47,323 nucleotides of DNA from JAHDNZ01 sp036721855 (GCA_036721855.1 DAIMKF010000013.1:1-47323); one strand, 5' to 3'. Positions 1 to 9,060 are shown, counted from the first letter of the stretch. The notes: a model not told the origin generated them from the sequence alone. Numbers and translations are program-made.

Positions 1-2
1 TG

Positions 3-995
3 ATTTATAACAACTATGGTTCAGTCTGGACTATGGTTGATGCACTTCCTTATGTATCTTATATTGGCCCTTTTGATGGTTCGACAATCGAAGTGAAAGA
101 CTGGTTTTTCGATGCCTTTTTATTTTTAGCCTTAAAAGCACCAGGTGACCACGCTTTCGATGCACCATCTAGAGGGACTCCTGCTAAAAAAACAGAGTGG
201 CAGTGGTTTATTGATACTATCTTTGAAGAAAAAAAGCAATTACATGCTTTTGAAAGAGCTTATGACTTCTGTGCCGAGCAATTAGGGACCCGAAACAAAG
301 GTAAAATATATATTATGATTCCAAATCCAATGGTTGAGATAAGCGATTTTGGTGATGTAGATGGAACCGGTTCCCTTAATTTTTCCTGGCAAAATGCAAC
401 TAAAGCAACCGACCATCGTTTTAGAGCGGTTAAATGGTATGTAGATCAGGTATTAGAGAGATTTAAGGCCGCAGATTTTGTTAATTTAGAGTTAGTAGGC
501 TTTTACTGGTTAGATGAAATAGTTCACTACAAAAACCCCGGTGAAGTTGAGCTTATTAAACAAGTAGCTGATTATTTACAGGCCAAAGGGCTGAAGTTTT
601 CTTGGATTCCCTGGTATAATGCATCAGGGCATAAAGATTGGAAATCATTAGGGTTTGATGTTTGCATTCAACAACCAAACCATATGTTTAATGATAAATC
701 TACTGTCCGTAGATTTGTTGATGTAAGTCGCAGTGCACAAATGTATAACCAAGGTATCGAAATTGAAGCTGATGGTAGAATTCTATACGATAATGAACGT
801 AGAGAGAGGTTTCTCAATTACCTTAGAGCGGGTGTAACTCTAGGTTATATGAAAGATGCAGTTCATGGTTATTATCAAGATGTAAACTTATTTTCAATAT
901 GTGCTTTAAGCAGTATGCCGAAAGATAGAGAGATCTATGACTTGGTTTATAAATTTGTTAAGGAAGAATTCGACGAGCCCTTAGGTGCTTTTTGA
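3..995 (+). CDS. DUF4855 domain protein, 5' end cut by window edge
   Basis: C-terminal part of a DUF4855-family protein. The frame stays open to the left edge, and the residues before the first ATG (position 33) still look like family sequence (a W-T-x-x-D-x-L-P-Y-V-x-Y run), so the true start lies outside the window. Typical signatures are the VKDWFFDAFLFLAL segment near the start, an ENxxQ-like middle part and the aromatic 'FYWLDEIVHY' and 'FSWIPWYNASG' segments that suggest a glycosidase-like (beta/alpha) barrel. DUF4855 proteins are found in Bacillota, often secreted or fused to carbohydrate-binding modules; the enzymatic activity is not established. A strong terminator follows 20 bp downstream. 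The window also carries other glycan-related genes (GH38, DUF6259-like, GHL10-like), which fits a role in polysaccharide processing; that role is inference. Confidence 0.8.
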   Translation: MYNNYGSVWTMVDALPYVSYIGPFDGSTIEVKDWFFDAFLFLALKAPGDHAFDAPSRGTPAKKTEWQWFIDTIFEEKKQLHAFERAYDFCAEQLGTRNKGKIYIMIPNPMVEISDFGDVDGTGSLNFSWQNATKATDHRFRAVKWYVDQVLERFKAADFVNLELVGFYWLDEIVHYKNPGEVELIKQVADYLQAKGLKFSWIPWYNASGHKDWKSLGFDVCIQQPNHMFNDKSTVRRFVDVSRSAQMYNQGIEIEADGRILYDNERRERFLNYLRAGVTLGYMKDAVHGYYQDVNLFSICALSSMPKDREIYDLVYKFVKEEFDEPLGAF

Positions 996-1015
996 AAAGG
1001 ACCTCTTCCAGTATT

Positions 1016-1040
1016 AGAGCCCATCGTAGGGCTCTTTTTT
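1016..1040 (+). terminator. Intrinsic terminator after DUF4855 gene
   Basis: A 7-bp perfect stem (AGAGCCC / GGGCTCT) with a 6-nt loop is followed by a run of T. It closes the upstream transcription unit. Confidence 0.85.
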
Positions 1041-1641
1041 GGTTCGTCCGGCTTGTCTATTGGGCGTAGGTATGAACAGTAGCAGTTATAAATTCCCAGC
1101 CATGGAAGCTGGCAATAGTCTGGAGGGATAATGCAAAGGCAGTAGTTTAATGGTACCGGTCTTTGGGAAAATGATTTACCAAGCTAATAGGGATGAAAAA
1201 TAAAAAAGAGTGCAACCAAAAGAAGAATCCAAAGTGAGAGTTGATAACAAGAGGCTGAAATGAAAGGAACTAGATAACCTGGTGACAATTATACGGACTC
1301 AGTCATTTACTCAGCAGAGTTACTAAAGAGAGTTGATAGATTACCTTAAAAAGCTAAAGACGTCAGCTTGATTCGAAGAAGAAACCGCAGTGGTTTAAGA
1401 AAAAGCTTAAAAAACACAACTTAACAGGTCTATTTAACCTCTAAATGTCAAGATAGACACGCTTACAAGGTTCGTGGGTCGGTTTTGAGGGAAAAGTGCT
1501 GGAAATTTCTCCTAGTGCTGACCTACCAGATTTATGGTTATAAAAGTTTTTCCTAGGTGAAAAAAATAAATAGAGGTTTTTCTGGGCTTTAAAGGAGAAT
1601 TAAATAATTAAACTAGCTTTAGGTAAAAGGCGGGAACAGAT
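1041..1641. other. 600-bp stretch without a recognisable gene
   Basis: No open frame of useful length and no RNA family I can name. Short frames look protein-like but are broken by stops, for example around 1160-1200 (V-P-V-F-G-K-M-I-Y-Q-A-N-R-D), 1365-1440 and 1470-1540, which suggests an old decayed gene or insertion. A CTTGTCTATTGGGCG motif occurs at 1052-1066, just after the terminator. A near copy (CCTGTCTATTAGGCG) follows another terminator at 17915-17929, and both regions also contain AAAAGGCGGGAA (about 1624 and 17955). I checked for T-box and SAM riboswitch hallmarks and did not see them. The last part carries the dnaE ribosome binding site. Confidence 0.5.
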
Positions 1642-4600
1642 ATGTTTGTCCATACACATGTTCATACCGATGGAAGTTTGCAAGATGGTCTAAGCACTGT
1701 TGAAGATATACTTGCTAAAGCGGCTAAAGACGGACAGCCTGCTGTAGCTATTACCGATCATGGCACAATGTTTAGAGAAACTAAGGCCCACAAATTAGGA
1801 CGTAAATATGGAATTAAAATTATCAGTGGCTGTGAACTTTACCTTTCAAGGGGCAAAAGGGGGGATAAAGTTCCAAGACCATATCATTTGATTGCCTTAG
1901 CTCAAAATGAGCAAGGCTATCAGAATCTGATACGTCTTGTAAGTTTAGGACAAAAACAGTTCTATTACAGACCTCAGATTTATTGGGAAGACTTAGAAGA
2001 ATACCACAGTGGTATTATCTTACAATCAGCTTGTCTGGCCGGGACAGAAGCACAGTTAATTTTAGCCGGTTTAAGGGAAGAGGCAAAAAATGAAGCTCTC
2101 AGGCGTGATGAACTGTTGGGGAGAGGCAACTATTACCTCGAGCTGCAAGATCACGGTATTCCCGAGCAAAGAATTATCAATCGAGAGCTTATTGAAATTA
2201 GCAAAGCAACCGGTATTCCCCTGGTTGCAACCAATGACTCTCATTACACCGAGAAAAATCAAGCTGAATTGCATCGGGTTCTGTTGTGTTTGCAGTGGGG
2301 AATAACTCTTGATGAATATACTTTAAGAGCGGAAGAAGCTTTTACAGATGAACACTATTTTAAAACCGCTACCGAGATGGAACAGGTTTTTGCTGAAGTA
2401 CCAGATGCACTAAAGAATACTTTGGCAATTGCGGAAAAATGTAACTTTGAGATAAGTTTTGGTAAGCTCCATTTGCCTCAGTTTCCGGTTCCGGATGGTA
2501 ATAGCCTTCACGATTATTTTGTTAAACAGGTAAAAAATGGATTAAAGTGGAGGTTTGGAACCAATCCTCCAACAGAAGTACTAGAAAGATCTAAGTATGA
2601 AGTCCAAGTAATACAAAACATGGGGTATGAGGCTTATTTTCTCATAGTCAGCGATTTTATCAACTGGGCAAAAAACCAAGATATTCCGGTAGGTCCGGGG
2701 CGTGGTTCGGCAGCGGGCTCTCTTGTTTCCTATTTACTTGGGATTACAGAGATTGATCCTTTAGAACACGATTTGCTTTTCGAACGTTTCCTCAATCCAG
2801 ATCGGATTGGTATGCCTGATATTGATGTCGATATATGTCAAAGAAGAAGACAAGAAGTTTTAAACTATGTTAAAGAAAAATACGGCGAAGATCATGTCGG
2901 GCAGATTGTGACTTTCGGAACTTTTGGGGCAAGAGGTGTAGTACGAGATATTGTACGTGTTTTGGGACTGCCGTATAGTTTGGGGGATCGGATTGCAAAA
3001 ACTATTCCTTCCACACTAGGTATGACTATTGACAAAGCCTTAGAGGGAGAACTAGGTGAGCTGTACCAAAAAGACCCCGAGGTCTTTCGCGTGGTAGAAT
3101 ATGCCAAAGGACTTGAGGGACATGCACGCCATGCTTCTTTACATGCGGCAGGAGTTGTCATTACACCAAAACCTATTTATGAATATGTACCTATTTACAG
3201 GGCTGCAGAAAATACTTATGCCGTACAGACAGATATGGATGCTACGGAAGAACGTGGCCTTTTGAAAATGGATTTTTTGGGTCTTAGAAATCTTACCATT
3301 ATTGACGATACAATTAAAATGCTCTCCGAGCATATGGATGTACTTGCTTTGCCACTTAATGATTCTTCAACATACAAACTATTGCAAGACGGTGATACCC
3401 AGGGAGTATTTCAACTAGAATCGGAAGGTATGCGAAATTTATGCAAAAGGTTAAAACCAACAGAATTTGAGGATATAACCGCTTTGTTGGCACTATATCG
3501 GCCGGGTCCTCTCGAAAGTGGCATGGTAGATGACTTTATTGCCTGCAAGCATGGGCAAAAAGAGGCTCATTATCTGCATAAAGCACTAGAGCCGGTCTTA
3601 AAACCAACACATGGGGTTTGGGTTTATCAAGAACAACTAATGAGAGCAGCTATGATTTTGGCTGGCTATACTCGAGGTGAAAGTGATGAACTTCGTAAAG
3701 CAGTTGCGAAAAAAAAGAAGGAATTAATGGCAATACACAGAGAGAAGTTTATCATCGGAGCAAAAAAAGCGGGATTAATCACTGAAGAAGAAGCCACCAA
3801 GTTGTGGGATGAAGTCTTTGTCGGTTTTGGTAGTTACTGTTTTAACAAAGCCCATAGTGCAGCGTATGCTCTGATTGCCTACCAGACAGCTTATCTTAAA
3901 GCCCACTACCCGGTAGAGTTTATGACAGCTTTATTGAACAGTGTTATCGATAACTCAGATAAGACGACATCGTATTTGGATTATATAAAAAGAGAACTGA
4001 AGTTTAAGGTCTATGCGATTGATATTAATAACAGCTTAGCCTGGCATCAAGCCCTAAAAGGCTCACTGAGATTAGGTTTAGGAGTTGTAAAAGGTGTAGG
4101 TATGGGTTTGGCAGAGCAGATTACAAATAATGCTCCGTATATAGATATTCTTGACTTTTGTACCAAAAACAAAGATACCCTAGACAGCCGGGCTTTAGAA
4201 AATCTTATAAAAGCCGGAGCCCTAGATAGCTTTGGCCCAAGGGAATCCCTACTAGAGATCATGAAGATAGCTCTTGAGAGGGGTAAAAAAGACAATTCAA
4301 TGCAGCTTTCGCTTTTTGAACCCGAAGAAATTTCCTTAGAGTTGCCAGTATTACCTGTAAGAAGTAAAAAAGATTATTTGGAATGGGAAAAAGAAGCTTT
4401 AGGTTTTTACTTGTCCGGCCATCCTTTGGATCTTTATAGCGAGATAATGAGTCAATATAGATTAGACAGTATACAAAAATTACCTGAGCTAAAAGACGGC
4501 ACCGAGGTAGTTTTAGGTGGCATAGTAACAAAAGTTAATCTCTATTCAGATCGTAAAGGACAGACAATGGCATTTTTAGATTTCGAAGATTTTTCTGCTA

Positions 4601-4758
4601 CAATAGCAATTACAGTTTTTAGTGATCTTTATAATAAGTATCGACCTGGAGTTGGACAGGCTTACTTTATTAAAGGCCAGCTACAGTTTACTACTTTTGG
4701 TGAAAATGAAGAGGTTAAGGTGGTAGCTAAACAACTGAAAACAATTGAGAAGTCCTGA
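1642..4758 (+). CDS. dnaE: DNA polymerase III alpha subunit (DnaE)
   Basis: Replicative family C DNA polymerase. The N-terminal PHP domain (residues 1-250) starts with the HTHVHTDGSLQDGL motif and TDHG. The palm carries PGRGSAAGSL (about residue 355) and the catalytic PDIDVDI pair of aspartates near residue 391; the third aspartate is in KMDFLGL near 543. The fingers motif GSYCFNKAHSAAYA lies near 730. A tandem HhH region and a C-terminal OB fold (about 950-1020) follow. At 1038 aa it is shorter than many DnaE1 proteins (about 1150 aa); the protein stops soon after the OB fold. It is not PolC because there is no inserted exonuclease domain. ATG start; a GGCGGG purine block precedes it. It is convergent with the downstream CDF transporter gene and ends at a shared terminator. 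Confidence 0.96.
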   Translation: MFVHTHVHTDGSLQDGLSTVEDILAKAAKDGQPAVAITDHGTMFRETKAHKLGRKYGIKIISGCELYLSRGKRGDKVPRPYHLIALAQNEQGYQNLIRLVSLGQKQFYYRPQIYWEDLEEYHSGIILQSACLAGTEAQLILAGLREEAKNEALRRDELLGRGNYYLELQDHGIPEQRIINRELIEISKATGIPLVATNDSHYTEKNQAELHRVLLCLQWGITLDEYTLRAEEAFTDEHYFKTATEMEQVFAEVPDALKNTLAIAEKCNFEISFGKLHLPQFPVPDGNSLHDYFVKQVKNGLKWRFGTNPPTEVLERSKYEVQVIQNMGYEAYFLIVSDFINWAKNQDIPVGPGRGSAAGSLVSYLLGITEIDPLEHDLLFERFLNPDRIGMPDIDVDICQRRRQEVLNYVKEKYGEDHVGQIVTFGTFGARGVVRDIVRVLGLPYSLGDRIAKTIPSTLGMTIDKALEGELGELYQKDPEVFRVVEYAKGLEGHARHASLHAAGVVITPKPIYEYVPIYRAAENTYAVQTDMDATEERGLLKMDFLGLRNLTIIDDTIKMLSEHMDVLALPLNDSSTYKLLQDGDTQGVFQLESEGMRNLCKRLKPTEFEDITALLALYRPGPLESGMVDDFIACKHGQKEAHYLHKALEPVLKPTHGVWVYQEQLMRAAMILAGYTRGESDELRKAVAKKKKELMAIHREKFIIGAKKAGLITEEEATKLWDEVFVGFGSYCFNKAHSAAYALIAYQTAYLKAHYPVEFMTALLNSVIDNSDKTTSYLDYIKRELKFKVYAIDINNSLAWHQALKGSLRLGLGVVKGVGMGLAEQITNNAPYIDILDFCTKNKDTLDSRALENLIKAGALDSFGPRESLLEIMKIALERGKKDNSMQLSLFEPEEISLELPVLPVRSKKDYLEWEKEALGFYLSGHPLDLYSEIMSQYRLDSIQKLPELKDGTEVVLGGIVTKVNLYSDRKGQTMAFLDFEDFSATIAITVFSDLYNKYRPGVGQAYFIKGQLQFTTFGENEEVKVVAKQLKTIEKS

Positions 4759-4877
4759 TTTTTTTATAGGAATTATCTTAGGAGGTTTAGTATTTTTGGG
4801 TAAGCAAATGTAATAAAACAAAATTATATCTAAATCTGCTAAAGCAATAAAACGCTATCAACGATTCTAACTAAAAA

Positions 4878-4902
4878 AGTCCCCTGATTCAGGGGGCTTT
4901 TA
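4878..4902 (+). terminator. Terminator between dnaE and the CDF gene
   Basis: A 9-bp stem (AGTCCCCTG / CAGGGGGCT, one G-T pair) with an ATT loop and a T-rich tail. The A-rich flank on the other side lets it act on the convergent minus-strand gene as well. Confidence 0.75.
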
Positions 4903-4952
4903 ATTAGAAAAACTGTATTAACTCACAGAAAGAAAAAGTGGCAATCAGAATT

Positions 4953-5822
4953 TCAAGAGACAACACTATCAAGGGGATCGATATGGATAATAACATCTTT
5001 TAGAGAGTCGATTTTATTAATAAGTTCACTACGTATTTCTTCTGCTAATTCATGAGATTCATAAACAGTAGCATTTGCAGGGATACCAATTGTCATTTCG
5101 GCAAAAACAGAGTTACCGTAGTGTCGCAGACGCAATAGATCTTCATTAAGAAACACGCCTTTTTGCTGGCATGTTTCAACAATTAATTCTCGCATAGCTT
5201 CACTTTTTTGGGTGTCCATAATTTCTTCTACGGTTTTTTTCCAGATGGAAAGCCCCATTTGGAAAATTAGTATACTTACAATTAAGGCAGCTAAACCATC
5301 CATAAAATAGAGGCCTCGGCGAGCAGCAAAGATCCCAATTGAAGTACCAATGGAAGAAAAAGCATCAGAACGATGATGCCACGCATCGGCAATAAGAGCC
5401 TGGCTCTTTTGTTTGCGACCTATATTAACTGTTACCTGGTACATAGCTTCTTTAATAATAATAGATATAAGTGCAGCCCAAAGAGCACTCTGGCTGGGAA
5501 TTGTAGAGCCGTTTAATAAACTTGTAAGACCGGTTTTGGCTACAGAAAAAGCTACCACCATTAAGGCCAATCCTAGTACCTTGGCAGCGATTGATTCGGC
5601 ACGACCATGGCCGTAGGGGTGTTCTTTATCGGCAGGTTTTTGGGAGATACCAAGAGATATCATAACAATAACAGTTGTTAAAACATCAGAAAGTGAATGA
5701 ATACCATCAGCAAGCATTGCTGTACTGTGACCAAATAAACCTACGACTAGTTTATATCCTGATAGAGCAATGTTAATAAGAAGAGTAACCAAAGAGATTT
5801 TCATGCCTGGATCTTTAAGCAT
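4953..5822 (-). CDS. Cation diffusion facilitator (Co/Ni/Zn-type efflux)
   Basis: Inner-membrane divalent metal efflux protein of the CDF family, 289 aa. About six transmembrane helices are followed by a cytoplasmic C-terminal domain (from about residue 205). The metal-site signatures are visible: ADGIHSLSD in helix 2 and ADAWHHRSD in helix 5. I place the start at the ATG at 5822, which follows a GGAGG site at 5830-5834 with 7-nt spacing. A longer open frame reaches 5885 but would translate through the upstream riboswitch aptamer and has no ribosome site. The upstream leader resembles a NiCo riboswitch, which suggests that nickel or cobalt is the exported ion; family membership alone cannot distinguish Zn, Fe, Co or Ni. 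Single-gene unit, convergent with dnaE. Confidence 0.93.
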   Translation of the reverse strand: MLKDPGMKISLVTLLINIALSGYKLVVGLFGHSTAMLADGIHSLSDVLTTVIVMISLGISQKPADKEHPYGHGRAESIAAKVLGLALMVVAFSVAKTGLTSLLNGSTIPSQSALWAALISIIIKEAMYQVTVNIGRKQKSQALIADAWHHRSDAFSSIGTSIGIFAARRGLYFMDGLAALIVSILIFQMGLSIWKKTVEEIMDTQKSEAMRELIVETCQQKGVFLNEDLLRLRHYGNSVFAEMTIGIPANATVYESHELAEEIRSELINKIDSLKDVIIHIDPLDSVVS

Positions 5823-5872
5823 AGCGTTTCCTCCTAAATAATTCCCTACAAAAAATGCAGGGCTCTCAAAAT

Positions 5873-5928
5873 GGGAGTCCCGCAACTGATGTTGCTGTCT
5901 AAGACGACCCGGCGTATGCCTGACCCGA
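5873..5928 (-). promoter_or_regulatory. NiCo-type (czcD) riboswitch upstream of CDF gene
   Basis: Read on the minus strand, the leader runs GGGUCAGGCA ... GCCGGGU ... AGCAACA ... UUGCGGGACUC. P1 is GGGUC (5922-5926) with GACUC (5875-5879). Internal hairpins are GUC-UUA-GAC and GCAAC-AUCA-GUUGC. From memory, the conserved blocks AGGCA, GCCGGG, GCAACA and GGGAC occur in the same order in known NiCo aptamers. The position directly before a CDF efflux gene is the classic context. A second hairpin (CCCTGCA/TGTAGGG) lies between the aptamer and the ribosome site and could be the expression platform. No covariance model was run. Confidence 0.72.
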
Positions 5929-6060
5929 TATGTAAATTATAAGGCTAGATGGCCTGTCAAGTCAAATAAATATTTAAAGAAAATTAAATAAATGTAATTG
6001 TTCAGGCATATTGCAATTGAGAATCAAAAACAATTAAGCTAGCGGAGTACTACATATAGA

Positions 6061-6112
6061 AAAAGAGGCCTATTTGATACTTGTAAAAGCAAGTATCAAA
6101 TAGGCCTCTTTT
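6061..6112 (-). terminator. Very long perfect hairpin terminator of nrdG
   Basis: Perfect 23-bp inverted repeat (arms 6061-6083 and 6090-6112, 6-nt loop). On the minus strand it ends in CCTCTTTTTCT, and it lies 15 bp beyond the nrdG stop. Both sides carry A/T tracts, so it can stop transcription from either direction. Confidence 0.8.
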
Positions 6113-6127
6113 AGCTTTGTCTATTAA

Positions 6128-6661
6128 TCACTTGTTTAAAGATTCAAGCTTAAGTGATGTTAAAAAATCCTGAATATCTTTTTGTGGATAGAGATGTTGA
6201 TTCGAAGAACCTCTAAAAGCCAGGGCTAAAGACTTTTTATCTTGTAAGAAAGGTCCGTCTATTAAAAGATCAACGTAGTTAAGCATTTCCAGGGCATAAG
6301 GAAGTTTAACTAGCTGTTCTAAATAATAACCTGTAAAGACTACCAGATTAAGATGTAATTTTTTGATCTCTCTGGCTAAAAAGACTAAAGAATGTGTTTG
6401 GCAAAAAGGTTCTCCACCTGAGAAAGTAACACCTTCGAGGCAGGGGTTATCTTTTTTAGCTGAGGCAATATTATCTAAAAGTTCTGCAACACTACAAAGA
6501 GTTCCCCCAAAAAAGTCCCAGGTTTGGGAATTGCGGCATCCCTTACAATGATGTGGGCAACCTTGAAAAAAAACAGTATAACGGACACCCGGTCCATCAA
6601 CATAGCTTTCAGGGACAATGCCAGCCAGCCTAAGTAGATATTTTGATAACTGTGTATTCAT
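6128..6661 (-). CDS. nrdG: Anaerobic ribonucleotide reductase activating protein
   Basis: Radical SAM activase that places the glycyl radical on class III ribonucleotide reductase (NrdD), 177 aa. The radical-SAM cluster motif CxxxCxxC is visible as CPHHCKGC at about residues 35-42, preceded by the usual GPGVRYTVFFQG context, and the SAM-binding VTFSGGEPF segment follows. Length is normal for the family. ATG start with a GAGGTG ribosome site 6 nt upstream. It would normally sit next to nrdD. Here the only nrdD sequence is the broken remnant at 9815-10654 on the same strand, with a capsule-type kinase operon in between. The activase itself shows no damage, so a functional nrdD may exist elsewhere in the genome. 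Confidence 0.93.
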   Translation of the reverse strand: MNTQLSKYLLRLAGIVPESYVDGPGVRYTVFFQGCPHHCKGCRNSQTWDFFGGTLCSVAELLDNIASAKKDNPCLEGVTFSGGEPFCQTHSLVFLAREIKKLHLNLVVFTGYYLEQLVKLPYALEMLNYVDLLIDGPFLQDKKSLALAFRGSSNQHLYPQKDIQDFLTSLKLESLNK

Positions 6662-6787
6662 CTGTCACACCTCTCATAAGTTGAAAGCTAGTGGTTTTAT
6701 ATTAAGGGAGTGTTAAAAAGCCTATTTATAATAGTCAAACTAGGCAATATCGTTTAGTTTAAAATTCATTATGGTATTAAATTTAAT

Positions 6788-6828
6788 TAAAAAGGTTGTA
6801 CCCTCAGAATTTAATCTAGGTACAACCT
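6788..6828 (-). terminator. Terminator of cpsD/wzz operon
   Basis: A 9-bp stem GGTTGTACC / GGTACAACC (6794-6802 and 6819-6827, extended by one A-T pair), followed on the minus strand by TTTTTAATT. Confidence 0.8.
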
Positions 6829-6846
6829 CTAGAGCCTATGAAATGA

Positions 6847-7575
6847 TTAGTCATCACTGTGAGTATAATAGTAATAATAGTGCGAGTAATATGAACCATA
6901 TGATTTTTGTGGTTCAGCTCTGTTTAAGACTGCACCAATGATATTGGCCTTAGCATTTAGAAGCAAATCTTTGGCACTCAAGGCAGCACGCTTGTCGGTA
7001 GAACCACTGGAGATAACAAAAACAAAACCATCTACAAGAGGACTCATTACAAGGGCATCGGTAACTGATATTACCGGAGGCAAATCTGCAATAATAATAT
7101 CAAACTGCTTTTTTAAGGCTTGGACCAACTGTTGCATTTTATTGGAACCTAAAAGTTCCGAAGGGTTAGGCGGTACAGCTCCGGCAGCTAAGAGAGTCAG
7201 ATTTTCAATAGCAGTTTCCTGTAAACAATCAGCAATTGAACTAGTACCGGTTAAAATCTCAGTAACACCTGCCGGACGTTTGTGTACACGAAAGATCTTA
7301 TGGAGTCTAGAACGCCTCAGGTCATTGTCCATCAGTAAAACAGAATGATCGCTTTGAGCCATAGCAATGGCCAGGTTAGAGGCAACAGTAGATTTTCCTT
7401 CTCCCGGGCCGGAACTTGTGACACCAATCAACTGCAATGGTTTATCTGCACTAGCGAAGTTTATGTTTGTTCGAAGAAGTTTATAAGCTTCAACAGCGGG
7501 AGATTTTGCATCTAATTGCGAGATTAGCACTGTATCTTGAGATTTTGCTGTTCTACTTATTTTTTTTCGAGCCAT
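6847..7575 (-). CDS. CpsD/CapB family tyrosine kinase
   Basis: Cytoplasmic bacterial tyrosine kinase (BY-kinase) that controls polysaccharide chain length and export together with a Wzz/CpsC-type membrane adaptor. Visible features are the oligomerisation motif EAYKLLRTNI, Walker A GPGEGKST, Walker A' LLMDNDLR, Walker B IIADLPP, and a C-terminal tyrosine cluster (YGSYYSHYYYYY) that is the usual autophosphorylation site. I choose the ATG at 7575, which has a GGTGG ribosome site; an upstream in-frame start at 7593 would give six more residues. It overlaps the end of the wzz-type gene by 23 nt, as expected for a coupled adaptor-kinase pair. No glycosyltransferases, flippase or polymerase lie beside it, so the partner polysaccharide locus must be elsewhere; the dehydratase at 37975 is a possible contributor. 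Confidence 0.93.
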   Translation of the reverse strand: MARKKISRTAKSQDTVLISQLDAKSPAVEAYKLLRTNINFASADKPLQLIGVTSSGPGEGKSTVASNLAIAMAQSDHSVLLMDNDLRRSRLHKIFRVHKRPAGVTEILTGTSSIADCLQETAIENLTLLAAGAVPPNPSELLGSNKMQQLVQALKKQFDIIIADLPPVISVTDALVMSPLVDGFVFVISSGSTDKRAALSAKDLLLNAKANIIGAVLNRAEPQKSYGSYYSHYYYYYTHSDD

Positions 7576-8977
7576 GATTTCCACCACCTTCACTGGCGAT
7601 TTCAGGGATAGCTGCTAAAACTGTCAAGCCTAAATATTCTTCAATTTCTTCTTTGGTTACTATAGTGTTATCAAGATACTCAAAAAGAAAAGCAAGCATT
7701 GCACCTAAGAATAGACCTAAAAAAGCTGCTACCGCAACATTCATTTTTGTTTTTGGGCGTACGGGATTGTTTTCATTAGGGGTTATAGCCATATCGATTT
7801 TTTGAATGTTAGCTGATTGCATTGCTTCTTGAATCCGGTACTCTTCTTTTTTCTGTAAAAGCATAGTGTAGATATTTTCAGAGACTTGCAAATCTCTTGT
7901 CAGTCTTGCTAGTTCTATTTCCTTATCCGGTAAAACATCAAATTCCTTTTCGGTGATTTTAGTAAGTTCGTTTAAAGCTGAGATACGAGCTTCTAAAGCA
8001 GTAATAGTTGACTGCGCTTCACTGATAGAAACAATAAGTTGTTGATAAAGAGGGTTGGTAGTTTCAGTTTGTGAAGTGACAATTTTTTCAACTTGTTGAT
8101 TTAGCTGCATCTTAAGAGCATCGATCTCTTTTTGCAGAGATTTTACTTCGCGACTTTCCGGGGTGCTTTTATTGAGCAGTACTTGCATTTCCGTTTCTTT
8201 GGTGATTAATTGTGTTTTAATATTAGTAACTAAAGGATTAGTGCTAATGATTTGTGAAGAAATATAAGTATTTGTTTCTTTTTCAAGCTGAACAAACATC
8301 TTTTCTAGTTTAGCCTCAACTTCTCGTTTGGCAACAGTTGCCTCACTACGAGAGACATCGAGGCCAGTAAGTTTATTAATAATAGCTTTAGCTTCTTCAC
8401 TGGGATTGATAATTTTTTCTTGAGCCTTAAAAGCTCTCAAGCTTTCTTCGGAAGTGGTTAGATTCTCTTCCATGGTAGCAAGTTGTTCTTCAATAAAGTT
8501 ACGAGCTGAACGTGCTTCTTCTCGGTTATACTGTAAGGTGGTATCTACAAAAGCATTGACCAGAGAGTTTACAGCATCTCTTGCAAAAACAGGATCTTTA
8601 CTCTGATATGTTATGCGAATAAAATCAGTATTTTGTAAAGGCTGAATAGAAAAGCCCGAACGAAAAGTTTCTAATTGGATACTACCTAGTTCATAGTCTA
8701 AGTTTAATAAATTAGCGGCAGAATAGACTAAGGATCTGCTTTTTAAAATCTCAACACTGTTTTGGATTTGGTTGCGAACTTGTCCACCCATGCCACCAAA
8801 AATCATAGCATCTATTCCGGTGCCACTTTTATCACGCACAAGAATTTTAGCGTCAGCTTCGTAAACCGGATCCATAATAGTACTTACTATTCCTGCAACT
8901 AAGGCAGCAATTAAAGTTAAGCCTAGAATTAAATACCAGTACTTTTTCAGAATGTTAATATACTCTATAAGCTCCAA
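7553..8977 (-). CDS. Wzz/CpsC-type chain length determinant protein
   Basis: Polysaccharide co-polymerase, 474 aa, anchored in the cytoplasmic membrane. Order of parts: transmembrane helix 1 (about 14-36), Wzz N-terminal domain, long coiled coils (about 150-390), a GNVR-like segment (PDKEIELARLTRDLQ...YTMLLQKKEE), a proline-containing loop (NNPVRPKTK), transmembrane helix 2 (about 410-432), and a short cytoplasmic tail that would contact the kinase. The start is TTG at 8977 with a GGAGGG ribosome site 8 nt upstream. The kinase gene directly overlaps its 3' end. Unlike proteobacterial fusions, kinase and adaptor are separate, as in Gram-positive CpsC/CpsD. The size with long coiled coils is closer to Wzc-like adaptors than to the short streptococcal CpsC. 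Confidence 0.92.
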   Translation of the reverse strand: MELIEYINILKKYWYLILGLTLIAALVAGIVSTIMDPVYEADAKILVRDKSGTGIDAMIFGGMGGQVRNQIQNSVEILKSRSLVYSAANLLNLDYELGSIQLETFRSGFSIQPLQNTDFIRITYQSKDPVFARDAVNSLVNAFVDTTLQYNREEARSARNFIEEQLATMEENLTTSEESLRAFKAQEKIINPSEEAKAIINKLTGLDVSRSEATVAKREVEAKLEKMFVQLEKETNTYISSQIISTNPLVTNIKTQLITKETEMQVLLNKSTPESREVKSLQKEIDALKMQLNQQVEKIVTSQTETTNPLYQQLIVSISEAQSTITALEARISALNELTKITEKEFDVLPDKEIELARLTRDLQVSENIYTMLLQKKEEYRIQEAMQSANIQKIDMAITPNENNPVRPKTKMNVAVAAFLGLFLGAMLAFLFEYLDNTIVTKEEIEEYLGLTVLAAIPEIASEGGGNHGSKKNK

Positions 8978-9060
8978 AACGGAATCCCTCCTGACAGCAA
9001 CATACCTCTTAAAACTAGTTCAACAAGTTAGGCAACACTCCTGCTAGATTTAAGGTAATA

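Noticed and set aside
1041..1641. T-box, SAM riboswitch or large structured RNA before dnaE
   Set aside because: None of the hallmark sequences of those classes is present, and the region contains broken protein-like frames instead.
5823..5885. N-terminal extension of the CDF protein
   Set aside because: It would translate the riboswitch aptamer; the GGAGG site points to the ATG at 5822.
6938..7348. 136-codon plus-strand frame opposite the tyrosine kinase gene
   Set aside because: Shadow frame; Walker motifs and operon structure support the minus-strand gene.
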